Shown: in pieces, positions 16,945-25,568 of the stretch
How positions within the stretch are numbered: position 1 is the stretch's first letter
How the letters are laid out: each line of letters starts with the position of its first letter
Source: JAAFIP01 sp043728315
Lineage (GTDB): Bacteria; Pseudomonadota; Gammaproteobacteria; Burkholderiales; Burkholderiaceae_C
Assembly: GCA_043728315.1 (NCBI GenBank)
Contig: JAYTMT010000016.1
Span: 1 to 64,000 of the forward strand
DNA length: 64,000 bases
Direction of reading: 5' to 3'
Made by a program: the position numbers and the translations under genes
Notes under the pieces: generated by a model
What the model saw: the letters and a program-made list of their open reading frames with translations, nothing else
Told to the model about the DNA's origin: nothing
Databases searched by the model: none

Positions 16945-18477
16945 TTATCGACCGCCGCGTCCACGGTTGCCCTGTCCGCTGCCAAAGCCGCCACCTTGGC
17001 CGCCGCCCTGACCACTTCGGCCCCCACCGCCCCCAGAACCGCCGCCGAAACCACCGCTTCTACCTGCGCCACCGCCCTGTCCGCCACGCGGCGCGCCTCG
17101 GCCTTGGCGGGGGTCGGCGTTGCGTTGGTTGGTAAAGCTATCCGCTCCAATGTAGCCAAAAGATGTTTTCATGGGATCGGGCTGGCCAGCGTCTTGGCCT
17201 GCAGCGCTGCCCAGGCCTGCGCCACGGGGCTTGCGGCGGTTTTGGTCTTTGCCTTGGTAGCCGCCCTGCTCTGGGGCCGGGCCACGGCGCTGCGGGGGTG
17301 CGGCTCTGCCTGCGGCGCCCGATGCGGCGTTTTTGCCTCGGCTGCGGATACCGCGGCCTAAGTAGCCGCGCGGGCCGCTGGGTGCGTCGCTGCGCCTTGG
17401 GGCATCGCCCTGCAAGCCGCGCTGATCGCCGCCCTGCTCAACGCCCTGTCCAGTCAACTCGCCTTCTTGCCCATCCACAGTGCCTTGCTCTCTGCGCGGG
17501 GCGCGCTGGCTGCGGGTCACAGCATCAGTCAGGGCGCGGATATCTGACTCGCCCAGCTCCATGAAAGCACCGCGTTTGAGGCCACGGGGCAGCAGCATCG
17601 CGCCGTAGCGGATGCGAATCAAGCGGCTCACGGCGTGGCCCACGGCCTCAATCATGCGGCGCACTTCGCGGTTACGTCCTTCAGAAATCGTCACTTGGTA
17701 CCAATGGTTAGCGCCATCGCCGCCGCCATCGGTGATACTGCCAAACTGCGCCATGCCGTCATCGAGCTGCACGCCATCAAGCAGTTTTTGCTTTTCGTCT
17801 TTGCTCAGCGCTCCCAGCACGCGCACGGCGTATTCGCGCTCTAGGCCAAAACGCGGGTGCATCAAATTATTAGCCAATTCACCCGAGCTGGTGAACAGCA
17901 GCAGGCCTTCGGTGTTCAAATCCAAGCGCCCCACCGACTGCCATTTGCCCTGATACAACTTGGGCAGGCGGCGAAACACTGTGGGGCGGTTTTGCGGGTC
18001 ATCATGCGTCACCACCTCGCCCGCAGGCTTGTGGTAGGCCAGCACCCGTGCGGGCGGAGCGTCCACGCGGATGCGCAGCAGGCGGCCGTTAACCTTGACT
18101 TGGTCGCCCCACTGGATGCGCTGGCCCACGTGGGCGGGCTCGTTGTTCACCGAAATCCGGCCCTCCAAAATCAGTTGCTCCATTTCTAGCCGCGAGCCCA
18201 GACCCGACTGCGCCAGCACCTTGTGCAGCTTGGGCGAATCGGCCTGCGCGGCCAGCACCCGCTTGTGCAGCACCACCTCTTGGTCGGCTTCTTCGGCATC
18301 AAACTGACCGCTAACTACATCGCTGAAACCGATATTGACGGGTGTTTCAGATTCGTCTGATACTACATTTTTTGTAGCAACATATGACGTTTTGGCGCTG
18401 ACATTGGCAGTATTTTCTGTAAATTTTGGGTTTTCGGTGGATTCCGAGGCATCTGGGGAAGTGTGGGTATCGTTCAT
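16945..18477 (-). CDS. rluB: 23S rRNA pseudouridine synthase RluB-type, with long N- and C-terminal extensions
   Basis: Makes pseudouridine 2605 in 23S rRNA in E. coli. The central part of the 510-residue product has an S4 RNA-binding domain (KLHKVLAQSGLGSRLEMEQL), the catalytic GRLDLNTEGLLL with the active Asp, and ISEGRNREVRRM of the RsuA family. The remaining half is unusual: about 70 extra residues at the N-terminus, part of which (about residues 17-36) is read from a dispersed-repeat copy, and a tail of about 180 residues very rich in Gly, Arg and Gln, resembling RNA-binding RGG regions. The start overlaps the scpB stop (ATGA). Confidence 0.93.
   Translation of the reverse strand: MNDTHTSPDASESTENPKFTENTANVSAKTSYVATKNVVSDESETPVNIGFSDVVSGQFDAEEADQEVVLHKRVLAAQADSPKLHKVLAQSGLGSRLEMEQLILEGRISVNNEPAHVGQRIQWGDQVKVNGRLLRIRVDAPPARVLAYHKPAGEVVTHDDPQNRPTVFRRLPKLYQGKWQSVGRLDLNTEGLLLFTSSGELANNLMHPRFGLEREYAVRVLGALSKDEKQKLLDGVQLDDGMAQFGSITDGGGDGANHWYQVTISEGRNREVRRMIEAVGHAVSRLIRIRYGAMLLPRGLKRGAFMELGESDIRALTDAVTRSQRAPRREQGTVDGQEGELTGQGVEQGGDQRGLQGDAPRRSDAPSGPRGYLGRGIRSRGKNAASGAAGRAAPPQRRGPAPEQGGYQGKDQNRRKPRGAGLGSAAGQDAGQPDPMKTSFGYIGADSFTNQRNADPRQGRGAPRGGQGGGAGRSGGFGGGSGGGGGRSGQGGGQGGGFGSGQGNRGRGGR
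18372..18430 (+). repeat. dispersed 55-bp repeat, copy 4 (inside rluB)
   Basis: Contains TAGCAACATATGACG, then GGCGCTGACATTGGCAG, TATTTTCTGTAAA. It lies in the 5' coding part of rluB and is translated from the opposite strand as residues around ENTANVSAKTSYVATKN. Confidence 0.85.
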
Positions 18478-19220
18478 GGAGTGGCGCTCGGTTTGGAGGG
18501 GGCGATGGGGGGCTCTGAATCTGGTGGCGCAATGGCCGGGGCGGCATCGGTATAGGGCGCAGCAGTGGGCGCAGGCTCGGGTTCAAAAATGGCCAACCTG
18601 GTTGCCGCCAGTGCGTCATCCGTCAGTGCACCATCGGACAGCTCCGGCTGCACCGAGCCAAGCTCAAAGGGCGAGACCAACTGGTCCAGCGCCGAGCTTT
18701 GCTCCTGCGGGCTGTGCAATGCGGGCAGTTGGTCGAGCGACTGCAAGCCCAGATCGTCCAAAAACTGGCGCGTGGTGGCAAACAGCGCGGGGCGACCCAC
18801 AGTGTCTTTATGTCCAATCACTTCCACCCAGCCGCGGTCCTCTAGCTGTTTGATGATGAGCGAATTGATGGTGACACCGCGAATGTCTTCCATGTCGGCA
18901 CGGGTGCAGGGCTGGCGGTAGGCAATGATGGCCAGCGTTTCGAGCGTAGCGCGGGTGTATTTGGGCGGTTTTTCGGGGTGCAGGCGGTCAAGAAACTCGC
19001 GCATCTCGGGGCGGCTTTGAAAACGCCAGCCACTGGCCACTTGCACCAGCTCGACACCGCGCTGTGCCCAGCTTTGCTGGATGTCTTGCAAAATCGTTTT
19101 AATGGTGTCCGCGCTCAGGGCATCACCAAACAGGGTGCGCAGCTCGCGCACCTGTATGGGCTGCTGGGCGCAGATCAGAGCGGTTTCGAGGACGCGGGCA
19201 GCATCCGAGGTGTTCATCAT
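18474..19220 (-). CDS. scpB: segregation and condensation protein B
   Basis: ScpB is the winged-helix kite subunit that, with ScpA, completes the SMC condensin complex. The 248-residue product has the typical core: ARVLETALICAQQPIQVREL, VASGWRFQSRP, YTRATLETLAIIAYRQP and RGVTINSLIIKQLEDRGWVEVIG. A Pro/Ala/Glu-rich C-terminal tail of about 60 residues is not conserved. ATG 19220 or 19217 is chosen because the longer frame to 19295 adds a non-homologous Cys/Phe-rich leader. It is coupled to rluB; scpA is not in the window. Confidence 0.94.
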   Translation of the reverse strand: MMNTSDAARVLETALICAQQPIQVRELRTLFGDALSADTIKTILQDIQQSWAQRGVELVQVASGWRFQSRPEMREFLDRLHPEKPPKYTRATLETLAIIAYRQPCTRADMEDIRGVTINSLIIKQLEDRGWVEVIGHKDTVGRPALFATTRQFLDDLGLQSLDQLPALHSPQEQSSALDQLVSPFELGSVQPELSDGALTDDALAATRLAIFEPEPAPTAAPYTDAAPAIAPPDSEPPIAPSKPSATP

Positions 19221-19240
19221 GTGAAAAAAGTGGGACTGGG

Positions 19241-19432
19241 AAGTTAAGCGAAAAACGCAACAAAATAAGTTAACGCAGAAACGCACAAAATACAAAAAAC
19301 GCTAAGTAATGGCCAGTTGTGCAGCCACTAGGCTAAAAATCAAACTACAACTGGTCTAAATACAAGGCCAAAACATCAAATTTCGCGCATATTGGTATTG
19401 TTTTAGCGTTTTTTGCGTTACCTGTGTGCACA
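19241..19432. repeat. possible diverged inverted repeat between scpB and rluD
   Basis: The left side (TAAGCGAAAAACGCAAC and following ACGC-rich units) and the right side (TTTTAGCGTTTTTTGCGTTA) are imperfect reverse complements. Both use ACGCnAAAAACGC-like units reminiscent of the hairpins at 16765 and 31706. Divergence is high, so membership in that family is uncertain. Confidence 0.4.
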
Positions 19433-19459
19433 CTTAAGTCCAAGTGTGCGGGCGCTGGT

Positions 19460-20557
19460 TTAGGCAGTGCCGTCATCTGGTTCATTGTATCCCAAGCCCC
19501 AAGCCGCAATACCCGCCGCAAAATCTGGCGGAATCGCCGCTTCAAAGGCCATGGCTTGGCCCGTCATGGGGTGTACAAAGGCCAGCTTTTGCGCATGCAG
19601 GGCTTGGCGCGCCATGCCTGCGGCTGCTGCGCCGCCATAGGTGCCGTCTGCCACCAGCGGGTGGCCAATATGCGCCATGTGCACGCGGATTTGGTGGGTG
19701 CGGCCGGTGTGAAGGCGGCAGCGCACCAAGCAGCCAATCTCGGTGGTGGCCAGCAGCGTGATGTGGGTGCGCGCCACTTTGCCAGGGTTTTTCAATAGGT
19801 CTACCACCGTCATGCGCAGGCGGTTGCGGACATCGCGGCCAATGGCTTCGTTCACCTCGCGCTGCTCCTCGCCCCGCCAAGGGCGGTGCGCCATGGCCAC
19901 GTATTGGCGTGACACCTCGTGCGCAGCAATCATGCGCACCAGTGCATCCATGGCGGGGCGCGTGCGCGCCACCACCATCAGGCCACTGGTGTCTTTGTCG
20001 AGCCGGTGCACTATGCCCGCGCGCGGCAGCAGGGCGCAGGCCGGGTCGTGGTGCAGCAGGGCATTGAGCAGCGTGCCGCTCCAGTTGCCAGCAGCCGGGT
20101 GCACCACCAAGCCCGCAGGTTTGTGAATCACCAGCAAATCGGCATCACGGTGGATGATTTCTATAGCAATAGCCTCTGGCCTAAAAGCCAAACTTTGCGC
20201 CGTGGGCTGCAGCGTGACCTGCACCACATCGCCCACGCTCACCTTTGCTGCGGGCTTAATCACCGATTTGCCATCTACCGTGACCACGCCTGCTTCGACC
20301 AGCTGGCTCAGGTAATTGCGCGAAAACTCGGGCACGCCGTCGGCCAACACGCGGTCTAGGCGGGCGCGGTGCTGGTCGGCACGCACTGTGATGGCGCGCA
20401 GCTCATGCTCGGTAGGGTCATCGGCCATGTTGTAGGCCATGCTGGCGGTGCTGGGCGCGTCTAACAGGCCATCCATGGCATCAAATTCGCCAGATGCATA
20501 GCTTTCAAAAGCCTCGCCGTCAGCGGGGTAGGTGGAGTGGTCGGTCGATATAATCAT
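19460..20557 (-). CDS. rluD: 23S rRNA pseudouridine synthase RluD-type
   Basis: Modifies uridines of helix 69 in 23S rRNA (positions 1911, 1915 and 1917 in E. coli). It shows an S4 domain (RLDRVLADGVPEFSRNYLSQL), the catalytic GIVHRLDKDTSGLMV with the active Asp, and LHTGRTHQIRVHMA. The start at ATG 20557 gives 365 residues; an N-terminal segment of about 75 residues precedes the S4 domain, and a start at the inner ATGs near YNMADDPTEHE is possible. The longest frame, to 20656, would run into the divergent bamD gene and is rejected. Confidence 0.93.
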   Translation of the reverse strand: MIISTDHSTYPADGEAFESYASGEFDAMDGLLDAPSTASMAYNMADDPTEHELRAITVRADQHRARLDRVLADGVPEFSRNYLSQLVEAGVVTVDGKSVIKPAAKVSVGDVVQVTLQPTAQSLAFRPEAIAIEIIHRDADLLVIHKPAGLVVHPAAGNWSGTLLNALLHHDPACALLPRAGIVHRLDKDTSGLMVVARTRPAMDALVRMIAAHEVSRQYVAMAHRPWRGEEQREVNEAIGRDVRNRLRMTVVDLLKNPGKVARTHITLLATTEIGCLVRCRLHTGRTHQIRVHMAHIGHPLVADGTYGGAAAAGMARQALHAQKLAFVHPMTGQAMAFEAAIPPDFAAGIAAWGLGYNEPDDGTA

Positions 20558-20619
20558 CGGTAAGTGTGGGCACGCAGCGTAGGCTAGCGGGCAAGTTTTA
20601 TTTTTGAAAAGGTTTCGCG

Positions 20620-21420
20620 ATGTTTCACCCCCGATTATCCGCTGCTTGCGTGGCATTCCTCGGTTTGGCTGTTTTAAGCGGCTGCAGCTCCATTACCGCC
20701 GACCAAACCGCCAATTGGAGTCCCAACAAAATCTATGCCGAAGCCAAAGACGAAATCGCCTCGGGCCAATACGACAAAGCCATACCGCTCTTAGAAAAAC
20801 TAGAAGGCCGCGCCGCAGGCACACCCCTGGCTCAGCAAGCCCAGCTAGAAAAAGCCTTTGCCCAATACAAAGCCAACGAGCAGGCCCAAAGCCTTGCTAC
20901 GCTTGATCGATTCATCAAGCTGCACCCCGCCAGCCCTGCGATGGACTACGCGCTGTACCTCAAGGGCTTGGTCAACTTCAATGACAATTTAGGCATTTTT
21001 GGATTCCTAAGCCAGCAAGACCTGAGCGAGCGCGACCAAAAAGCCGCCAAAGAATCTTTTGAAGCCTACAAAGAGCTCACCACCCGATTCCCAGATTCGC
21101 GCTACGCGCCCGATTCGAAGCAGCGCATGGTCTACATCACCAATTCATTGGCGCAATACGACGTGCACGTGGCCCGCTACTACTTTAACCGCGGCGCCTA
21201 CATAGCCGCCATCAACCGCGCCCAAACAGCAGTAGCCGAATACCGCGACGTGCCCGCCGTGGAAGAAGCCCTGTTTTTAATGGTGCGCAGCTACGACGCC
21301 ATGGGCCTGACCGTGCTGCGCGACGATGCCAAGCGGGTGTTGGAGAAGACTTATCCTAAGAGCGAGTATTTGACGCAAGGGTTTAAATCATCTAAGGATG
21401 CTTGGTGGAAGCTTTGGTGA
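20620..21420 (+). CDS. bamD: outer-membrane assembly lipoprotein BamD (ComL)
   Basis: Essential TPR lipoprotein of the BAM complex. The 266-residue product has a signal peptide ending in LSGC (acylated Cys near residue 22), followed by five TPR-like units, including AKDEIASGQYDKAIPLLEKLE, the family-typical DRFIKLHPASPAMDYALYLKGL and FPDSRYAPDSKQRMVYI. It is divergent from rluD, the usual arrangement. With BamB at 8152-9321, two BAM lipoproteins lie in the window. Confidence 0.97.
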   Translation: MFHPRLSAACVAFLGLAVLSGCSSITADQTANWSPNKIYAEAKDEIASGQYDKAIPLLEKLEGRAAGTPLAQQAQLEKAFAQYKANEQAQSLATLDRFIKLHPASPAMDYALYLKGLVNFNDNLGIFGFLSQQDLSERDQKAAKESFEAYKELTTRFPDSRYAPDSKQRMVYITNSLAQYDVHVARYYFNRGAYIAAINRAQTAVAEYRDVPAVEEALFLMVRSYDAMGLTVLRDDAKRVLEKTYPKSEYLTQGFKSSKDAWWKLW

Positions 21421-21429
21421 CATCAAAAT

Positions 21430-21488
21430 AAATAGCAAACAATGACCATATGGCGGTGACATTGGTCAATTTTTCTGTAAAAATAATT
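21430..21488 (+). repeat. dispersed 55-bp repeat, copy 5 (3' end of ORF6N gene)
   Basis: Contains AATAGCAAACAATGACCATA, then TGGCGGTGACATTGGTCAAT and TTTTTCTGTAAAAA. It begins 10 bp after bamD and provides the last codons and the TGA stop of the converging ORF6N gene. Confidence 0.88.
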
Positions 21489-22116
21489 TTTTCTTTGTCT
21501 TTCCAAGCGCTGAGTTCACGGACTTCGCAGTTTTCTCTGTTTTCAACTTCGTTTTCTCGTCCTTCGGATGCACAAACCCAATAGGCCGCTTGGGTGGTTC
21601 GGGTATTGCCAGCAACTGACGCATAGAGTCAATCAATTCGCCAATCGCCTGATCGTGTTTACTTACTTTGCTCTCTAGCGCAAACAACTTATTTGACAGT
21701 TCACGGTTGGTTGCTAGCATGGAGCGCAGCTCTATAAAGGCTTGCACCACATAAATGCTCAATTCAGTTGCTCGTGGTGAGTTGAGCACCATAGATGCCA
21801 TAATTGCTCCATGCTCGGTAAAGGCCATTGGTGCATAGCGTCTACCACCGTGGCCTCTCTTCAAACTTGAGGTTGCAATTTGCAACCTCAAGTTTGCGAA
21901 CTCCTCATCGTCAAGTTGAAACATGAATCCAGCTGGAAACCGCGCCAAATTACGATTCACTTGTTGATTAAACCGCTTCGTGCTCTCGCCATAAAATGCA
22001 GCTAAATCGGTATCCAAAATCACACGCTGCCCACGAATGAGTCGAATTCGCTGGGCTACGTCACCAATCGACAGGGGTGTGGTGGGCGTGGATTGCGCTA
22101 CACTTTCGTTAGCCAT
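21466..22116 (-). CDS. ORF6N-domain DNA-binding protein
   Basis: A 216-residue protein with an ORF6N domain (about residues 20-110: IRLIRGQRVILDTDLAAFYG, STKRFNQQVNRNLARFP, RYAPMAFTEHGAIMAS), a family found in phage antirepressor-like proteins and widespread as solitary chromosomal genes. A short coiled coil and a Lys-rich tail follow. The start at 22116 (ANESVAQS) suits homologues; an upstream frame to 22275 is not conserved. Its C-terminus (LFLQKN and the stop) comes from a dispersed-repeat copy. It is probably a horizontally acquired orphan gene; its target is unknown. Confidence 0.85.
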   Translation of the reverse strand: MANESVAQSTPTTPLSIGDVAQRIRLIRGQRVILDTDLAAFYGESTKRFNQQVNRNLARFPAGFMFQLDDEEFANLRLQIATSSLKRGHGGRRYAPMAFTEHGAIMASMVLNSPRATELSIYVVQAFIELRSMLATNRELSNKLFALESKVSKHDQAIGELIDSMRQLLAIPEPPKRPIGFVHPKDEKTKLKTEKTAKSVNSALGKTKKKLFLQKN

Positions 22117-22153
22117 AGCGTCAACTTTCTGTTTAAAGTTTGCGAAATTTCTG

Positions 22154-22228
22154 ATGTTCCGTCGATTATCCGCTGCTTCTACTGCTCTGCTAAGTGTCCT
22201 GTTTTTAACCGCTATTGGCGGTGGTAGG
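22154..22228 (+). pseudogene. possible signal-peptide gene fragment resembling the bamD 5' end
   Basis: An ATG at 22154 is followed by codons for MFRRLSAASTALLSVLFLTA, a plausible secretion signal. The bases CGATTATCCGCTGCTT are shared with the bamD start region (20632 onwards). The frame then runs antisense into the helicase gene without any recognisable domain. It may be a truncated relic or a chance match. Confidence 0.3.
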
Positions 22229-22238
22229 GTCTTGAAAA

Positions 22239-24296
22239 TCACCCCACCCGCAGCGCATCCAAAGCTTGGTCGCACTCAGCCTGCGTGGCCAAGCGGCGCA
22301 TGGGGGGCAGCGCGTCTAGCAGGCGTTTGCCGTAGCCCATTTGGCGCAGGCGGGTGTCGCAAATGGCTAGCATGCCGCTATCGCTTTCGCGGCGGATCAG
22401 GCGGCCTGCGCCTTGCTTGAGGGATACGGCGGCTTCTGGCACAAAGTAGTCATTGAACGGGTTGCCGCCGCCAGCCTCTAGGCGCTGGGTGCGCGCCTCC
22501 ACCAGTGGGTCACCCGGCGGGGGGAATGGCAGTTTGTCGATTACCACCAGTTGCAGCACGTCACCGGGCAAATCGATGCCTTCCCAAAACGAGGCGCTGG
22601 CTACCAGCACGCAGCCTTTAGGCACTGCGCCCCACGCACCTGCTGCGGCGTTGGCTTCTGGGCTCGATTTCCACTCACCTGCCGCGCGAAAGCGCTCTAC
22701 CAGCTCGCGCTTGGTGCCATTGCCCTGAACCAGCACGTCTATGGCTGCACCGTCGAGCAAATTGGCCATTTCTTCGCCCACAGCGCGCAGAGCGCGCAGC
22801 GTGGTGGTGAGCACCAGTGTGCGCCCGCCTAAGCGGCGCGCAGCGTCAGCGGCCCAGCGGGCCACGGCTAGGCTGTGGTTTGCGTCATTTGGCCGCGGCA
22901 GCTCCAGCGGCACATACACAGCTGCTTGCAAAGCGTAGTCAAAAGGGCTTTGCACCTTGAGCACCTGCGCATGACCGTCTAGGCCGCAGGGCTTGGTGAA
23001 CCAGCTGAGCTCTGCGTCGTCCCCCAGCGTGGCCGATGTGAACACCCAGGCCTGCTTACGCGGCTCGCCAGCGTCTTGCGGCTGGGGTGTGTTGGATATT
23101 TTGAGCATGCGACTGCGCACGGTGCTGGCGATGTCCAGCGGCGACTCCACCAGCCGAATTTGCACACCCGCCTCCACCCAGCGCACGCACACGGGCGCGC
23201 AAGGCGCAAGAAATATTTTGCAGCGCTCCAAATGCTCAGCACCGCGCTCGTGCAGGCGCACAAAGTCGGGCGATATTTCGCTCACGCTGCCTAATGCTTC
23301 TAGTGCTAAATCGAGCGCGCTTTGCAGCACTTCTAGGGCATCGTCCCACGCCGTTTCGTCCAGCCCATCGGGCACGCGGCCTACCCAGCGCAGGCGGGCG
23401 TTGGGCGGGTGCTTGCCCACCACCAAGCGCAGGTCGCGCGCGGCGCGCTCCACGCCGGCGCTGCAGGTTTGCCAGTCCACCAAGCCGCGTGCCGATGTGA
23501 GGCCAGCGGCCAGCATGTCACGCGCAAACTCTAAGAGCGGTGCTGTGCCCAGCTGTTTGCCCAAAAAGTTCACGCCCGTTTCGTTGAGTTGGTGCGCCTC
23601 GTCAAACACCGCCACATCCACCGAGGGCAGCAGCTCAGCCATGCCCGATTCACGCACCGCCAGGTCGGCAAAAAATAAATGGTGGTTGACCACCACCACA
23701 TCAGCGGCCAGCGCCTCGCGCCGCGCCAAGCTCACATGACAGGCTTTGAACTGCGGGCAATTGCTACCCAAACAATTCTCGCGCGTGGATGTAACTAAGG
23801 GCAGCACGCCAGAGCGCTCATCCAAGCCCGATATTTCGGCCATGTCGCCCGTTTTGGTGACTTGGGCCCACTGCTGCACCTTGGCCAAGGCACGCAAGCC
23901 AGCACGGTCAGTGGGCGCGATTTCGTGCGGGGCCAAGCCCATGCGGTGCAGGCACAGGTAACTGGAGCGGCCTTTAAGCAGGGCCGACTGCACGGGCAGC
24001 TTGAGCGCTTCAATCAGGCGCGGCAAATCGCGGGTGTAGAGCTGGTCTTGCAGGGCCTTGGTGGCGGTGGACACCAGCGTGCGCTTGCCGCTGAGCAGGG
24101 CTGGCACAAGGTAGGCAAAGGTTTTGCCAATGCCAGTGCCAGCTTCTACCACGAGCGCCCCGCCCGACTCGATGGTGTCGCACACGGCCATGGCCATTTC
24201 CCACTGGCCTTGGCGGGGCTTGAACTGGTCGGTAGACGCGTCCAGCACGCCGCCAGTGGTAAAAGCCGCGCGCACCTGCGCTGCCAAATCCATCAT
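22239..24296 (-). CDS. DinG/YoaA-family ATP-dependent DNA helicase
   Basis: Superfamily 2 XPD-like 5'-3' helicase with an iron-sulfur cluster, implicated in R-loop and damaged-DNA processing. The 685-residue product shows Walker A (VEAGTGIGKTFAYLVP), a cysteine cluster (CLGSNCPQFKAC plus an upstream Cys in YLCLHRMG), the DEAH box (VAVFDEAHQLNE), and C-terminal motifs ASASFWEGIDLPGD and QGAGRLIRR. The start at ATG 24296 has AGAGG eight bases upstream. The closest E. coli relatives are YoaA and DinG; the sequence alone does not decide between them. Confidence 0.94.
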   Translation of the reverse strand: MMDLAAQVRAAFTTGGVLDASTDQFKPRQGQWEMAMAVCDTIESGGALVVEAGTGIGKTFAYLVPALLSGKRTLVSTATKALQDQLYTRDLPRLIEALKLPVQSALLKGRSSYLCLHRMGLAPHEIAPTDRAGLRALAKVQQWAQVTKTGDMAEISGLDERSGVLPLVTSTRENCLGSNCPQFKACHVSLARREALAADVVVVNHHLFFADLAVRESGMAELLPSVDVAVFDEAHQLNETGVNFLGKQLGTAPLLEFARDMLAAGLTSARGLVDWQTCSAGVERAARDLRLVVGKHPPNARLRWVGRVPDGLDETAWDDALEVLQSALDLALEALGSVSEISPDFVRLHERGAEHLERCKIFLAPCAPVCVRWVEAGVQIRLVESPLDIASTVRSRMLKISNTPQPQDAGEPRKQAWVFTSATLGDDAELSWFTKPCGLDGHAQVLKVQSPFDYALQAAVYVPLELPRPNDANHSLAVARWAADAARRLGGRTLVLTTTLRALRAVGEEMANLLDGAAIDVLVQGNGTKRELVERFRAAGEWKSSPEANAAAGAWGAVPKGCVLVASASFWEGIDLPGDVLQLVVIDKLPFPPPGDPLVEARTQRLEAGGGNPFNDYFVPEAAVSLKQGAGRLIRRESDSGMLAICDTRLRQMGYGKRLLDALPPMRRLATQAECDQALDALRVG

Positions 24297-24369
24297 GGAA
24301 AAAGCCTCTTGGGCAAGGTTTGAAGTGTCCTCAGGGACAAAAGCACAATCGCTGTTGCGGGCAAAGTCT

Positions 24370-24582
24370 TCAAGCGGGCTCTTTCGGTTCAAGCATGATC
24401 TCAAGCTTCGATATCTGGTCGCGCAGCGCCAAACGGCGCTTTTTGAGCCTGCGCAGGACGAGCTCATCCACCGGCACAGCCGCAGCCAGCGTGTCCACCG
24501 ATGCATTCAAGTCGGCATGCTGCATGCGCAATTCGATTAAAAGGCGCTCGGGAGAGTGCAGGTTATCATTAAGGGTTTGCAT
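24370..24582 (-). CDS. YdcH/DUF465-like small coiled-coil protein
   Basis: A 70-residue, highly charged helical protein ending LRRLKKRRLALRDQISKLE, the conserved end of the DUF465 (YdcH) family. The start at 24582 (QTLNDNLHSPE) gives the usual length. It lies just upstream of the helicase on the same strand and is divergent from the PP2C gene. The role of DUF465 proteins is unknown. Confidence 0.78.
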   Translation of the reverse strand: MQTLNDNLHSPERLLIELRMQHADLNASVDTLAAAVPVDELVLRRLKKRRLALRDQISKLEIMLEPKEPA

Positions 24583-24664
24583 TGGCAGATTGGTAGTTCT
24601 TTGCACTGATAATACGTCTTGTAAGCGCAGCACGCGCATTTTTAGTTTAATTTTTTATTCTTGC

Positions 24665-25483
24665 ATGGCCCAAGGCTACAGACTCACCGCATCCACTGGC
24701 ATCCACAAAGGTGACCGCGATTACCAGCAAGACCAAGTGGCGCTGCTCACCCATCCGCGCCTGCAAGGCTGCATGCTTGCTGTGGTGGCCGATGGCATGG
24801 GTGGGCGCAGCGGCGGGCGCAAAGCCTCTGACCAAGTCATGCTCACGGCCAAGCAGCTGTTTGAGCGCTACGACCCCTACTCAGACGATGCGCCAGCTTT
24901 TCTGCGCCAACTGGTGCAAGAAGCGCATATCGTCATCAAGCTTACCGCCATCTCCTCCGAGCAAGAGCCCCACAGCACCATTGTGGCCTTCATCATCAAC
25001 CCTGCTGGCGACTGCCACTGGGCACATGCGGGTGATTCGCGCATTTACCATTACCACGGCAACAATTTGGTACACCGCACCTTAGACCATTCCTATGTGC
25101 AAACCTTGGTTGACAAGGGCGAAATCACAGAAGAGCAAGCCAATTCGCATCCACAGTCCAACATTTTGATGAGCTGCTTGGGCATTGAAGACGAGCCGCC
25201 CATTGGCGAGCATAGCATTGAGCAATTGCGCCCAGGCGACACCCTGCTGTGCTGCAGCGATGGGGTGTGGCATTACTTTTCAAACAAAGAATTGGGTGCC
25301 GCGCTTTCCACCCTAGGCCCGCGCGAAGCCACCGAATTTTTAATCGACAAAGCCCGCTCCCGCGCGCATGGCACGGGAGACAACTTGTCGCTTGTGATTG
25401 TGAAGCTTGAGCCTCTGGTAGAAGAAAAACCGCGCGCAGCAGCTATTCCATCCATAGCTAGCCTGCGCGATGCGGCAAGATAA
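24665..25483 (+). CDS. PP2C-family protein serine/threonine phosphatase
   Basis: Metal-dependent phosphatase removing phosphate from Ser/Thr of proteins. The 272-residue product carries the family's metal-binding aspartates in DRDYQQDQ, VADGMGGRSGG, HAGDSRIYHYHG, SDGVWHYFSNKELG and the final DNLSLVIVKLE. The start at ATG 24665 is fixed by alignment to the family N-terminus (GYRLTASTGIHKGDRD); the open frame further upstream is antisense to the YdcH-like gene. No protein kinase lies next to it, so its partner and substrate are unknown. Confidence 0.92.
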   Translation: MAQGYRLTASTGIHKGDRDYQQDQVALLTHPRLQGCMLAVVADGMGGRSGGRKASDQVMLTAKQLFERYDPYSDDAPAFLRQLVQEAHIVIKLTAISSEQEPHSTIVAFIINPAGDCHWAHAGDSRIYHYHGNNLVHRTLDHSYVQTLVDKGEITEEQANSHPQSNILMSCLGIEDEPPIGEHSIEQLRPGDTLLCCSDGVWHYFSNKELGAALSTLGPREATEFLIDKARSRAHGTGDNLSLVIVKLEPLVEEKPRAAAIPSIASLRDAAR

Positions 25484-25568
25484 GCTTTAACTCTTGCGCC
25501 GAATCTGGCAACCATTTCCCAAGCTTATTGCATGAAGCTTTAAGGCTTAAATGCTGTGCTCTTGCGTT

